Origin: Glebionis coronaria
Taxonomy: Eukaryota > Streptophyta > Magnoliopsida > Asterales > Asteraceae
Direction of reading: 5' to 3'
DNA length: 64,000 nucleotides
NCBI GenBank assembly: GCA_025667525.1
Contig: CM046878.1
Coordinates: forward strand, 577,634,868-577,698,867
A program made the position numbers and the translations under genes. Each line of letters begins with the position of its first letter. The first letter of the stretch is position 1. The notes beneath the pieces are model-generated. The model made no database searches. It was not told the DNA's origin and saw nothing but the letters and a program-made list of their open reading frames with translations. Positions 34,601-45,349 of the stretch are shown in pieces.

Positions 34601-37341
34601 AAAACTTACTTTATATGTTTTCGTTCTCTTTAACCAAAACAAACTTGTTCTTTTCACAGCTGCTTTACTTGGACTCAACTTACTTCCCAGGAGTAGCCGT
34701 GATGAGGCGAAGACCAGCAATAAGAAGCTGGAATGGTCGTTTGATGAAGTTGAGAATACAAGAAGAAATGAAGATTCAATGTTTGGGGAACCTGGAACAT
34801 CAAGATGAGTACAAGGAAGAAGATGTCCACATGGGGATTGATGTGTACAAAAACAACGACTTCTACCTGGAACCAATTAAAGACAGGAAACCACAAACAT
34901 TAGAGGTAAAACAAAAAACTATGACATATATGATAGTATGAACTATCATATATGATAGAACATACTATCATATATGATAGTACATACTATCATATATGAT
35001 AGTATGAACTATCATATATAAAGTATCATATACAAAAGATACTAATACACTTGCAACATACATTTTTCTATGCAGGAGTTTGTTGAAAAAAGTATTGATC
35101 GATTTGGAGAGATATATGAGGCAAGAAGAGTGCTTGCTGAAACACTTGGAGAAGGACTTAAAAAGTTTGAAAATGATGAAACATTAATTGGTCTATGCAA
35201 GGAATACCAGATGGTATTCAAAAGAAACAAGGACGATGACCTTGATGTGGATTTCATGGATTGGGAGCAAACCTCCACGGACGATGGGAAAACAGAAGAT
35301 GTTGCTGCTTCAGTAAAACAGCCGGTTACTCTTGAAAGTATACAAACTGAGGATGAGGAATCTGCTCAAAAAGCTCAAAAGGCAAAAGATAAAGAAAAGG
35401 AAACTAAAAAAGAGGAACTGGTCACCGAAGCTGGGTTGGTTCACCATCCAAAGTCAGCTAAAGAAGCAGCGATGTTGGCAGAGGTTCATAAGACTGTTTT
35501 TACAGACGAGCCATTGTCCGGGGAGTTTGACAACGACCCAGAGTTTGATGAATACCTGGACAGGTATTGCATGGAGTTGGAACGCCAAGCTGCAATTGAA
35601 AGCCAAAAAAAGAAGCTTGAGGAAGAAGCGATGGCGAAAAGGAAAACCAGAGGAACGAGGCAACCAAAGTCTCTCAAATCAACACCATCTTTCAGCCAAA
35701 TCACAAAAACGCCTGAAACAACACCTAAGGAGATAGTGATGATGGTAGAAGAAGATGATGCTGCAAAAGAACAAAAGAGGCCATCCCGCTTGCTCCTTTC
35801 TAACTACATAAACAAGAAAGCACCAGCACGGGGGAAGCTCACTGTAGCAGAGTTGATGATAGGAGAGAGTTTGTTCTCAATGCTTAATAACAACCTGTAA
35901 GTAAAAGCTAAAAAACTAACAAACTATATATCATTCAAGTAGGATCATATATATATGATAAAAGTAAGTAATTGAACTATGTTTGCAGGGATTTCATATT
36001 TGAGTCGGCGGACAATAATTATGCTTGCATGAGGGACAACTTGCAGACAATGGCTCCGGGCTTAAAGGTAGATGCACCTGTCATTGACACATACTCAAAT
36101 GTACTGAACTTTGAAGAACACACTCGCACAGAAGGAAAAAAGAAGAAACATTACTTCATGTCAACTATGATTGTAAGTACATCTTACATCATATGTGTTT
36201 TTTATAACAAAATTATGTCCACAAACTAAAACAAAAAATGTATTATTGATTATGCAATACAGACAGCGAACATGTTTCATTGGAAACTGGCAAACGGACA
36301 GTATGACGTCCAGAAGCAATTTCAAAAGTTTGAAGAGAACATGAGAACCTCCATGGGAGAAGATGAGGACTTGCTGAAGTTGAAGAATGTAAATCTGGTA
36401 AACACTTGACTAACATATATGATAAAAAAAAGTAAAACATATAGTATTATAACATATATGATATTACAGTTACAGTTTACAATAAATCTGGTAAACACTT
36501 GACTAACATATATGATAAAAGAAGTAAAACATATATGATAAAAACTTATCATATATGATAAAAACTTATCATATATGATGAGTGACATGCAATCAAATGC
36601 AGTAGGATTAGAACATATTTGATATTAAATTTTACAATAGATTCAAAAAATATAACTTATAAAAACTCTGCAGGTGTTCTTCCCGGTCATATCTCACCAG
36701 CACTACTACTTGGTGGTCTTTAACCTAGTCAACGGCGCCGTGTCAATCATCGACAACTCGAAAGTCGCCAGCACATATGAAAGCAAGTACCAGACGTACT
36801 GTGACCTACTGGTAAGTCACTAAATACACAAATAAACTAAAAAAAAACATGAACATCTGTGCATTTCAAAAAGCATCTAAAAAAATCACACACAAAAAGA
36901 ATATGACAAACTTGGGGCTTTTTTTTGCAGATGAAGATGTTTATGATGTATATGGAGAGTGTGCAGCACAAAATGACAAAAAAACTCAGGAAGCATACAA
37001 TCATTCGACCAAAGTGGGGAACAATGTACAACGACATCGATTGTGGGGTGTTCGTGATGATGCACATGGAGCATTATGAGGGCGAAAGTGCAAAAGGTTG
37101 GGTTTTGGACTTCCCGAGTGATTCAGATGAGCAACGAAAGGAAATACTGAAGCTGAGGTTCAGAATAGTTGCAAAGATATTATCACACGAGAAGAACACC
37201 AAGAGGCAGCAGGTAACAGATGAAGCCTATGAATTTGCAAGAACATACCAGATGCAACCATACAAGACAAAGGTCATCAAAGAGGCAATCAAAGCAAGAA
37301 AGGAGGAACAAGACAGAGATGTGGCCAAGAGCGCCATCTGA
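31633..37341 (+). CDS. ULP1-like (C48) cysteine protease gene of the MULE, 11 exons, two frameshifts
   Basis: Exons by splice sites and frame: 31,633-31,706; 32,669-32,728; 32,804-32,995; 33,082-33,447; 33,559-34,570; 34,660-34,905; 35,076-35,896; 35,989-36,172; 36,263-36,397; 36,674-36,811; 36,931-37,341. The start is a Lys-rich region, then an extreme Asp/Glu tract, then a plant ULP-associated domain (exons 5-6, LLYLDSTYFPG). The protease core has the His in ISHQHYYLVVFN and Asp in SIIDNS (exon 10), and the Cys in NDIDCGVFVMMHME (exon 11). Such proteases cut SUMO-like proteins; here it is element cargo, role unknown. Exon 1 and exon 5 each need a 1-nt shift near A-runs to stay open, so the gene is either broken or contains sequencing errors. 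Exon 1 is the least certain. Confidence 0.75.
31733..31803 (+). repeat. short tandem repeats of AAGCTTTTT type in intron 1 of the ULP1-like gene
   Basis: Repeated CTTTTTAAGC / CTTTTTCTAAGC / CTTTTTCTGAGC units of about 14-16 bp, just after the donor site of exon 1. Confidence 0.7.
31887..32530 (+). repeat. three tandem units of about 208-250 bp in intron 1, carrying palindrome clusters
   Basis: Units begin near 31,894, 32,143 and 32,351, marked by TTTGATA.TTTTAAGCGAG. The second and third are nearly identical (period 208). Each includes GCATGTGAATATAA, ATCTCGGTTG and several copies of CATATATGAT. Confidence 0.88.
34921..35040. repeat. palindrome cluster in intron 6 of the ULP1-like gene
   Basis: Four copies of CATATATGATA, most within the perfect palindrome TATCATATATGATA, at 34,925-35,000, with decayed copies up to 35,035. 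They fill most of the 170-bp intron. Confidence 0.88.
36405..36585. repeat. palindrome cluster in intron 9 of the ULP1-like gene
   Basis: Six copies of CATATATGAT (near 36,414, 36,453, 36,507, 36,530, 36,550, 36,570). A CTGGTAAACACTTGACTAAC block containing the donor region is repeated at 36,395 and 36,488. Confidence 0.88.
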
Positions 37342-37449
37342 AGAAGGAAAGACAAAAAGACAATACAGTTTAAGACATTAATTTTTAATTTGGTCTGTAA
37401 TAACTTAGATTTTTGTTTAAGACTTCCGCTTTGCTTAGCCTATCCTCTG

Positions 37450-37812
37450 GGTAAGGGGTACGCGACATGCAGGAGAACCCATGGTGGGTTGCTCCAAACT
37501 TGGGGTCAACTAGTCGTAGATCATGGATCGATTAATAGGCATCCATTAGTCCGACTACCCCCGAGTCATGTCGCCTACCTTGATAAGCTTTAACGCTTAA
37601 CCCAATGGAACATTAGGCTAGGCAAAGAGATTAGTGAACTGATTTAGATTAGAAGCAGTTAGATGACTTATCCAATCGGAAAAGGAGTACGCGGCATGCA
37701 AGAGAACCCATGATGGGTTGCTCTAAGCTTGGGGTCAACTGGTCGTAGATCGTGGGTCGTTTAATAGGAATCCATTAGTCCGACTACCCCCGAGTCATGT
37801 CGCCTACACCTG
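37450..37812. repeat. two direct copies of a 130-bp block with inverted ends, 229 bp apart
   Basis: Copies at about 37,455-37,582 and 37,684-37,812 are about 90% alike by eye and much more GC-rich than their surroundings. Each begins GTACGCG(A/G)CATGC and ends CATGTCGCCTAC, so the ends can pair. Each contains AACCCATG.TGGGTT, itself palindromic, and CTACCCCCGAG. No coding potential seen. Confidence 0.85.
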
Positions 37813-38039
37813 ACGTACCATTGGAAAACATTTGGATAGAATCGTAGGGAAGACAAGTTGCTGGCGGTAAAGTAGGATGTACCGCATTTTGTGGATACAA
37901 CTTGTTTTAACTTGTAACCCGTCGAAATTTCTATTATGAAATGGAAAATGAATATTTTGTTTCATGTGTATTGATCTTGAATTAAATTTATAGAGAACAG
38001 AAGGATATTGTAAAACATGTAAACCGTTAAAAACAAAAC

Positions 38040-38390
38040 TATCATATATGAAACATTAGTTTCATATATGATAGTCCAAAAAAACTTGTAAAAACACACT
38101 TGCTATGGAAACGAAATTCTTGAAAGAAGTAACATTAGCATCTTAAAAACTATCATATATGATACTCATGTATCATATATGTTGTGTTGACAACTTAACA
38201 TATATGATACATTACTATCATATCTGATAGTCCAAAAAAAACTTGTAAACTGACAAAAGCAAACTAGAAAAAACTAAAGGATTGAACACAGCTTAACATA
38301 TATGATACATACGTATCATATATGTTGTGTTGACAACTTAACATATATGATACATCACTATCATATATGATACTCCAAAAAAAACTTAAA
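38040..38390. repeat. palindrome cluster between the MULE genes
   Basis: Seven or more CATATATGAT copies, intact or decayed, sit in repeated blocks that include GTTGTGTTGACAACTTAACA and a TCCAAAAAAAACTT motif. TTGTGTTGACAA contributes a further small inverted repeat. Confidence 0.85.
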
Positions 38391-38623
38391 AAACTGACAA
38401 AAGCATACAAACTAAAGAAAAAAAGGGATTAAACACAACTTCTCATGACTCATTGACATATGATTATCCTAAAAAAGATAGTATCAAAAACAACTTCTCA
38501 TGAATCAAAGTAATCAAGACAAAATATCATCATACATCATAAAATGACATGTTCAGAAACTGCAAACAGTAAAATAAAACGGGAAAAAATTCCTAAAAAA
38601 AAAAACTTTTCTTCTATCCAAGC

Positions 38624-41600
38624 TCATCCACTCGTACTTGCATCTGCAAAAGCTAGATCCTCGACAACGACTTCCTCCAATCGTTTACCGGTGCAAGTCC
38701 TCTTGTTATGATCAGTACCCCCGCACACCGAACATGTAATCTTGTTCTTTTTGCCTTTCTCAATAGCTATCTCTCTACCACCTTTAATACGCAGCTTTTA
38801 ACGCCCAGGACGTCCTCTAGGGGTTCCAACATCTGGATTATCAACCAAACGTACAGAAGGATGAGAAACACCAACGAGCTGCTCCAAACAGTCTACCTTC
38901 TTCTTAGATGGAGGATTTGGACAATCCGCTTCAACATCTTTCTTCAGCTGCTTCAACTTTTCAACAAAAGCACCCAACCTAGGCTCGTCTTTGCTCAACA
39001 AATGCACACAATGATCAACAATAGATGTCGCCTCGCACGAATAATTCTCCAATACAACATTCTTCTCCCCATACCTGTTCCTCTTGTTCCTCAACGCAGC
39101 CGGGATAAGGTTCTTGGTCCAACGCTTAAGAATGTATTGCTGAGGAATCATCTCGATATTGGCATTCTTGAACACGCAGAAAATATGCCTGCACAATATC
39201 CCAACCCTCATAAACAATTGGCATGTACAAATAACTGAACCATCCTCTAAGTTGCGCAACACCTGGGAAAAAAAACCAAAAAAAAAAAAAGAAGTGAATA
39301 TCATATATGATACATGTGCTTATCAAATATGATATGTTAAAAAAAAAAATATTACATCAACAAAAAACTCACATACCTTGTACAACCCATCTTCTCTAGT
39401 AAACATGTCAACCTCATCATCTTCCTTCTCCTTCTCTTTATCATTGTCATTTTCCTTATCTTTCACATTATTACAAGACTCGCCAACTTTAACCTTATCA
39501 GTAACCTTATCATTCACCTTTTTCTTGTTCTTCTTACCAGGCTCTTCATAAACAAAATGCCTAACTCTAATAACAGAAACCTCAGAACCCTCGAGCACAT
39601 TCTTAGTATCTATCTGACAATACCATAATCCAACAAAAATCTCTTTCTGAACCAACTCAAACAAGGTACGAGTGTAAACCATTGCAGCATGCTTCTCAAT
39701 CTTGAGAAAAGTCCTTAACTTCGGAACAGTATCCATTGTATTATGATCCATTCTCTCTTGAACACTCCTTTGCTTTTCCATCGCCGTCTCAAAGCAATTC
39801 ATAAAGTTCATAAGCGTCGAGCTAGAATTGGTAAAGTGGGAGAAGAAAGAATTCTCGCTCTCTGATCTAGACGTAGTCCTCATCAGTCCACACAACGGCG
39901 AGTCAGAAAAATAAGCAGGGATCCAAGTTGAACGCATATCATACATCTTCGTCAGCCACTTGTGTCCCACCAAATCATACTCTGTCATCAGATCACCCCA
40001 TCTGGTGTCAAACTCCTCGGGACCAATGTACATGTTCCAAACAATCTTGTTCAATTTCTCTTTAAAAACACGATCATTGTATATTTTCTCACATATCTGC
40101 AAAGACAAACAAAAACCAAATGATATGAGTAAAAATCATGTTCTCACATCATATATGATACTACTTCAACATATATGATACTAACAAAAATATCATATAT
40201 GATGCTACTTCATCATATATGATACTAGTCTTAAAAAAAAAGTACCTTCGCTGGAAGCTTCTGCGTGATATGCCACATGCACAGCCTATGCTTTGTACCA
40301 ACAAACTCGGCTTCAATGGCATTCCTCATCGCCTTATCTTGATCGGTCACAACTATGCTAGGTGCTTTCCCAAACGCTTTGATGAAGGCTTTAAGTAACC
40401 AAACATACGATTCCGTGGTCTCGAACTTGAGCAAACTAGCAGCAACCGTAACACACTTCCTATGGTTGTCAATCGCCGTAAAAGGAACAAATACCATTTT
40501 GTACTTGTTTGTCTTAAACGTGGCATCAAAAGAGACAACATCACAGAACTCCTTGTAGTTGTATTTGGACACTTCATCAGCCCAGAATAAGCCAATAAGC
40601 TCAGCCTTGTTAACCAAATAATCAAACGAAAAATCAGCAACGTACTCCTTCCTCTTCTCCATCTTGTTTATTAACATCTGCGCGTCATAGTCCCCGATGT
40701 AACAGTTGACGCTACGGAAGAAGTTCTTAAAGTCAACAGTAGTGCCGTGAACGAGCAGATAAGAACCCTTGATCCCGGTCAGAAGGTGATGAGCTCTTGT
40801 AGCACCGATATTCACACTCGCAGCCTTGACAATAAACACCTGCTCCGCGTATGTTAACTGCCTCTGATTCTTTGACAGATGCTTGTACTCCTCACGTTCA
40901 AGCTCGTGGTTGTGGATAGTATCAAATACACTCAACTTGAACTTCGTCGTACCAGGGATCAAGTCAAACACAGCACGAGCTTTACAACCGGTGATATGAA
41001 CATTTGAATGCCTCAATTGGTTATAACCATTCTCCAAATCTAGGGTGTCTACATATATATCCTTCGGGGAACCCTTCCTGTTGCAAACCAAATACTTTTG
41101 CTTCACAATCCCGCTCCTCAATCTTTTCTGACACGATTTCCTAACAACAAAACCAGCTTTAATGGCATACTTCTTGTAAGCAGCAATGCAATGCTCAACT
41201 GAATCGTACTCGTTCCCTTTAACAAGTAAAAACTCGGCAGGCACTTTCGGAATGTAGTAAACAGTACCCCCAGGAGTATCAAAGTTGGAATGAGTGATAT
41301 ACGACTCAGGAGTCCGCACAGCATTCAACTCTACAAAAAGAAACATATACTATCATATATGATTACAAAATACTAGAAAAATTCAACACATATCATGTAA
41401 ACATCATATATGATAGACATGTATCATATATGATAGTATATGTTACATGGCTATCATATCTATGTAAAAATACAAACATCATATATGATAGGTTCCTAGC
41501 ATATATGATACACTGGCAACATGCACTAAGCTCAACAAAAACTAGAAATCTTACTCTTAACAGCTTCCGCTTCTTCACCGTCTTGTTCATACACAGAAAT

Positions 41601-41741
41601 CTCATCCGCAAGACTATGAAGAACACTTTCGGATGGCAAATCCAAACCTTGATCGACACTAGACTGATCGTTAGTCAAATCAACCAACGTAGAAGGATCA
41701 ACAACACCACTACGACCACTAGAATCACTCGAATCCATCAT
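38624..41741 (-). CDS. MULE transposase, FAR1/FHY3-like, four exons, premature stop near the C-terminus
   Basis: Exons on the minus strand: 41,741-41,555; 41,330-40,246; 40,096-39,377; 39,262-38,624, all with GT-AG borders and compatible phase. The frame gives 876 codons, interrupted by TAA at codon 819 (38,800-38,798). Domains: acidic head (1-62); FAR1-type DNA-binding region (about 102-207) with C...C...H.H spacing ending FDTIHNHE; MULE DDE core with Asp 331 (SFDATF), Asp 392 (VVTDQDKAM) and a Glu near 452 (GPEEFDTRW); SWIM zinc finger CTC...CRH (676-690). After the stop the frame continues to a CCHC knuckle (CSVCGGTDHNKRTC). It should cut and join the element's ends; the truncated form keeps the whole DDE core. 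Confidence 0.88.
39296..39335. repeat. palindrome copies in intron 3 of the transposase
   Basis: ATATCATATATGATACATG followed by a decayed copy (ATCAAATATGATA) near 39,323. Confidence 0.75.
40146..40226. repeat. palindrome cluster in intron 2 of the transposase
   Basis: Four copies of CATATATGAT at about 20-bp spacing, alternating with ACTACTTC or ACTAACAAAA spacers. Confidence 0.88.
41345..41515. repeat. palindrome cluster in intron 1 of the transposase
   Basis: Five copies of CATATATGAT(A) between the first two exons, some within TATCATATATGATA. Confidence 0.88.
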
Positions 41742-41862
41742 TAAAACCTATGAAAAATTGAAAAAACAACAACTCATAAAACGTTTATCTAAAACCTAAA
41801 AGAATCAACGATTATCAAATAAGCTTATAAACAATATCACTAAAAATAGACCAGAGACATAA

Positions 41863-42120
41863 AATAAGCTTATAAATAAGCGTATTTAATCGTCCCGATC
41901 GAATAATAAGCTGATTAATAAGCTTATTAATCAATCCGCTCGATTAAATACGCTTATTTATAAGCTTATTAATCAATACAAACGATTAATAAGCTTATTA
42001 ATCAATCGGATAGTTAATAAGCTTATAAATAAGCGTATTTAATAATCCGATCTATTAATAAGCTTATTAATAGATGCGAATTGCTTATTTATAAGCTTAC
42101 TAATAAGCTTATTAATAAGC
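41863..42120. repeat. array of perfect AAGCTT-centred palindromes upstream of the transposase
   Basis: GATTAATAAGCTTATTAATC, a perfect 20-bp palindrome, occurs at 41,913 and 41,984. A 24-bp perfect palindrome with the same core is at 42,051-42,074. Between them, 41,863-41,892 and 41,941-41,970 form a perfect 30-bp inverted repeat; a further partial copy is at 42,014-42,043. Higher-order spacing is about 70 bp. The array lies 120-380 bp before the transposase start codon, where a promoter and transposase-binding sites would be expected. Confidence 0.92.
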
Positions 42121-42354
42121 AATATTAACAAACGGTATATCTAGAGAGAGAAACATAGAGAGAGAAAGTACCAGTTTAATCGGGGAAGAAGAAGAAGAAT
42201 GAAACGAGTTTGTTAAAGCGTATATATATATCCAGAAGTAAAAAGACGAAAATACCCCTGCAGTAAAGATTGGGGGTTTTAATCTCAGCCATCGGATGAG
42301 ATGGAGATGGATGGTGGGGATGAGTCCCCTTATATCTTAGAAAACTTTGGTATC
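42121..42354. other. 5' flank of the transposase gene and inner part of the right MULE end
   Basis: Contains AGAGAGAGAAA and GAAGAAGAAGAA tracts, a TATATATATA stretch near 42,222, and a GTCCCCTTATATC block near 42,325-42,340. That block matches, inverted, GATACAAGGGGAC at about 31,369-31,382 in the left part. Confidence 0.5.
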
Positions 42355-43570
42355 CAAAACAACTTAACTCAAAACTTTAAACACAAAAATTATAGAGTTT
42401 GATTCACTCTTTACCCATAAATTTGAATCTATCGAATCCGATATGATATGAGTGAGATATCATGCGTTAAAGTTGGCGTTATAGTCAGATTTGTTGCACA
42501 CAATGTGTTTGATAAAATGTCTAGCTTACATTTTTTATGTTTTAATCGTGTTAAGAGCACTATTTTGGTACCACAATACACTACTAATCATATTATTGAT
42601 CTAAGATTCAAAAAGTGATGTTCTTTTTTATTTTTTATTTTTGTAAAAGAAACACACATTCTGTTCTATTTTATTATTTTATTGATTTAACATTTTTTAA
42701 TTGATGAACAAAGCTGTAAATGTATGTTGTAATCTCGTCAATTGGTTATCTGTGTTCACGGTCAGTATTGTTCATCATTACATGTTGTTCATAAGCGTTC
42801 ATTAGTTCATTAGTTTAATTTAATGAACTGATGAACACGACTAACTAATGAACTAGTTCGTCTTGATCATTAGTCCATCGCTCTTGTTGATGAACTAATA
42901 AACAATAGTTTCCGATGAGCAAGATTGACTACTGATGAATAAGACTACATTTGAACAAAAAATAAATCTATATGTTGTTCATTATTTCATCAGTTCAGCG
43001 ACTAATGAACTGATGAACAAGATTAACTGATGAACAAGACGACATCGATCCACATGTTGTTCATAAGTGTTCATCACGTACATAATTTCATTAGTTATTA
43101 ATACATCAGTTATTAATTCATCAGTCTTGTTGATGAACTGATTATCAAGACTAACTATTGATGAACAATTTAATTGATGAACAAAACTAACTAATGGACA
43201 AGACAACATAATCTACATGTGGTTCATCATCAATAAAAAAATGCATTTAAACGCACTGTGTACATTTTGTAAGAAAAACATCTCTTATTTAATCTTCATG
43301 AATAAAATTATTTGCGGTATGTTGTACAAAAATTTGCGCATTTAGTTCAATTTTAGCGCTAAAATCTAAGCTAGACATTTCATCAAACATCTTGTGCGCA
43401 ACAAATATTGCTAAACGTCATCTTTAACATATCATATATCACTTGCGTGACATCGAATTTGAACAATTCAAATTTCTATGTAAAAGATTGCCAAAAATCT
43501 GCGACTTTTGTGTTTCAAGTTTTGCTTAATTCGGCCTTTAAGCTAGAAAAATTAGAGCTAAAAATGACGA
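42355..43570. repeat. inverted repeat (foldback-like) inside the right MULE end
   Basis: The arm at 42,355-42,537 pairs with the inverted arm at 43,353-43,570. The best block is TTTGATAAAATGTCTAGCTTA against its inverted counterpart near 43,380, with GTTGC.CACAA next to it. The total is about 1.2 kb with arms of nearly 200 bp. This may be a separate non-autonomous element, or a duplicated and inverted piece of the terminal repeat. Confidence 0.72.
42765..43225. repeat. dense degenerate repeats of GATGAAC / GTTCATC
   Basis: More than fifteen occurrences of (T)GTTCAT(C/T)A and TGATGAAC(A/T) in both orientations, often as ACTAATGAACTGATGAACAA. TGTTGTTCAT recurs. These lie in the loop of the foldback-like structure. 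Confidence 0.85.
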
Positions 43571-43599
43571 AAATTTCAAGAAAATCCTAACCACTGAAA

Positions 43600-43884
43600 A
43601 GAAGTTGTGATTTATATATCAAAATGCATATCAAATTAAAGAATTAAATCCTGAACATAAAGGTGAAATCGGTTTTTCGTAAAAAATTCCGATTTAAAAG
43701 TTATGTGCGTTTGAATATCGAGGGTGAATTATAAAAACGGGTTAAAAGACTAAAATACCCTTGATCATTTAAATAAGGAAGGAAAATTGATCCCACCATT
43801 GGCTGTGAAGTATTGATAATCCAACGGTGTAATTTACTTTTTAAACTTTCTAAAATCCATCCACTTTGTAGGGGATCACGTCTC
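43600..43884. repeat. right terminal inverted repeat of the MULE
   Basis: On the minus strand, GAGACGTGATCCCCTACAAA then GTGGATGG starts the element. GCACATAACTTTTAAAT (near 43,694-43,710) pairs with the left-end block at 31,157. The repeat has drifted strongly from the left copy. Confidence 0.7.
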
Positions 43885-43894
43885 TAACCTATAT

Positions 43895-44149
43895 TAATAA
43901 CGATAGGCTTAACAAATTATATATTTTGCATAGAGAATAATCTATGTATATATTATACGTTATATTGTTTGTACTAAAAAAAATTTAGTATAAGGTTTTC
44001 TCGGAGAATTATCTTACTTCAAAAAAAATTAATAGAGAGAATGCAGGTGAATCTTACAAACAACCTAATATTAAAAAACACATAAAACAATCACAAAGTC
44101 ACATTATACATAGTGAACACTAAAACTTATTGCGCCACCGACTATGATT
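43895..44149. other. noncoding interval right of the MULE
   Basis: AT-rich; no ORF or motif that I recognise. Confidence 0.4.
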
Positions 44150-44640
44150 CCTGCAAACTATCTGGAATATCTTGATCATCGTCATATGGGTCGTAGTCAT
44201 CATCAGATTTTTTGTAAGAATCTTTCTATTTTCTAACAGACAGTTTGAAGCCATAAATTTGTCATATCATTATCCAAAGGTTCAACTACATCCTCGTCAA
44301 TAAGCTCAACTAAAAGATTGCCACTTTTTCTAAGAATCGGATTCCCTTGATTGTCCACAAGAGTAAATTGCCTTTCAATAATCTTCTTTTCAATCTTGTC
44401 AATTTTCCGAATAATCAGGTATAGCTAACTTCCTGATGAGAAGTGTCATCCTTCGACATAAACCCACCCGAAAAGTCATCCAAACCAACCGACTTATAAG
44501 TTCCACCATTCGTACCCAAATCATTTTCATTTTCAACAAAATTAAGCGAAGAGAAAAAGTTTGAGTTACTAACCTCTTTACTAGGCCCCGCAGCAGCTTG
44601 CGTTTTCCTACCACTTGAAGTAGTTTTCTTCTTGTCTATT
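44150..44640 (-). pseudogene. degenerate retroelement gag-like tail
   Basis: On the minus strand the frame reads SSGRKTQAAAGPSKEVSNSN, then NDLGTNGGTYKSVG, and further on DYDPYDDD and QDIPDSLQ before a stop. This pattern is common in Asteraceae retroelement ORFs that follow a zinc-knuckle domain. Stops and gaps break it. The exact element class is uncertain. Confidence 0.4.
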
Positions 44641-45349
44641 ATTAATACAAATAAGGTGTAAAAATGTAGATTTCTGTTTTTAGATCTTTTCTCGTTTTGT
44701 CGAGAACCAATCCCAAAGTTGTTTAAAGTTAAAATACATGATCAACAAAATTGCAAGCCAATAGTCTTCTTAACAAAACTTTTTACCCTCATTCCCGGCC
44801 CATTTCTACATTTTAAACTCTTATGTACCAAGGGTCATTATATACATCTACTTACAAAAGTATATTTATTTTACTTTTAAAGTAAATCAAAAGAAAAGGA
44901 ATATCTAGGTGACATCGCGGGTAAAGTCACATGTTATCTAGGGTAGATAAGGTGTTTGAATCGGTTTTACCTGAGTTGACCAAGGTTAACCCGCCCCATG
45001 CCCATGGTGCGTTTGCGTATAATGGCGGAGCCTTAGAGCAAAAGGCTCTGTGAGTTCCGTGAAACAGTGAGCTTTTTCTCTAAAAACAGGGGCTCATTTC
45101 TCACTTGTTAATGATTCTCTCATTTATGTATTCTCTCTTACTAATTAGATTTAATATCTATTTTATTCTCTTATTGTCTCTTTCGTTTTTTCTTGTTGAT
45201 ATTCAAGGACACCCGATTAGAAACCGCATTACGTTCATGAGTTGCTTATGCAGTGCGAACTCAGTGCTAGCAAAATATGAACACTTAACAAGACAAGTAC
45301 ATTTAGACAGTTTAGTAATACATCTAATTATCTCCAAAGAGAGTTAAGT
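44641..45349. other. noncoding interval
   Basis: No supported gene. A short plus-strand ORF (45,105-45,347) is hydrophobic at its start but has no homology I recognise and no supporting signals. Confidence 0.35.

Larger units (their letters stand above)
37342..38623. other. interval between the two convergent MULE genes
   Basis: No gene. It holds two copies of a hairpin-forming block (37,450-37,812) and a palindrome cluster (38,040-38,390). The 3' ends of both MULE genes must lie here. Confidence 0.7.
30148..43884. mobile_element. long Mutator-like element (MULE) with a FAR1-type transposase and a ULP1-like gene
   Basis: Outer ends read GAGTGAGGAT... (left) and GAGACGTGAT... (right, minus strand). 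Flanks are TAACTATAT (30,139-30,147) and TAACCTATAT (43,885-43,894), a probable 9-10-bp target duplication with one indel. Terminal inverted repeats can be aligned for over 200 bp with many mismatches. Inside are two convergent spliced genes and dense short palindromes. ULP1-bearing MULEs are known in plants (Kaonashi type in Arabidopsis), so the gene pair is expected for this class. A TRIM element sits in the left end. Mutations in both genes suggest this copy is inactive or recently damaged. Confidence 0.78.

Noticed and set aside
45105..45347. Plus-strand ORF with hydrophobic start
   Set aside because: No conserved motif, no promoter or splice support; the hydrophobic run comes from T-rich sequence.
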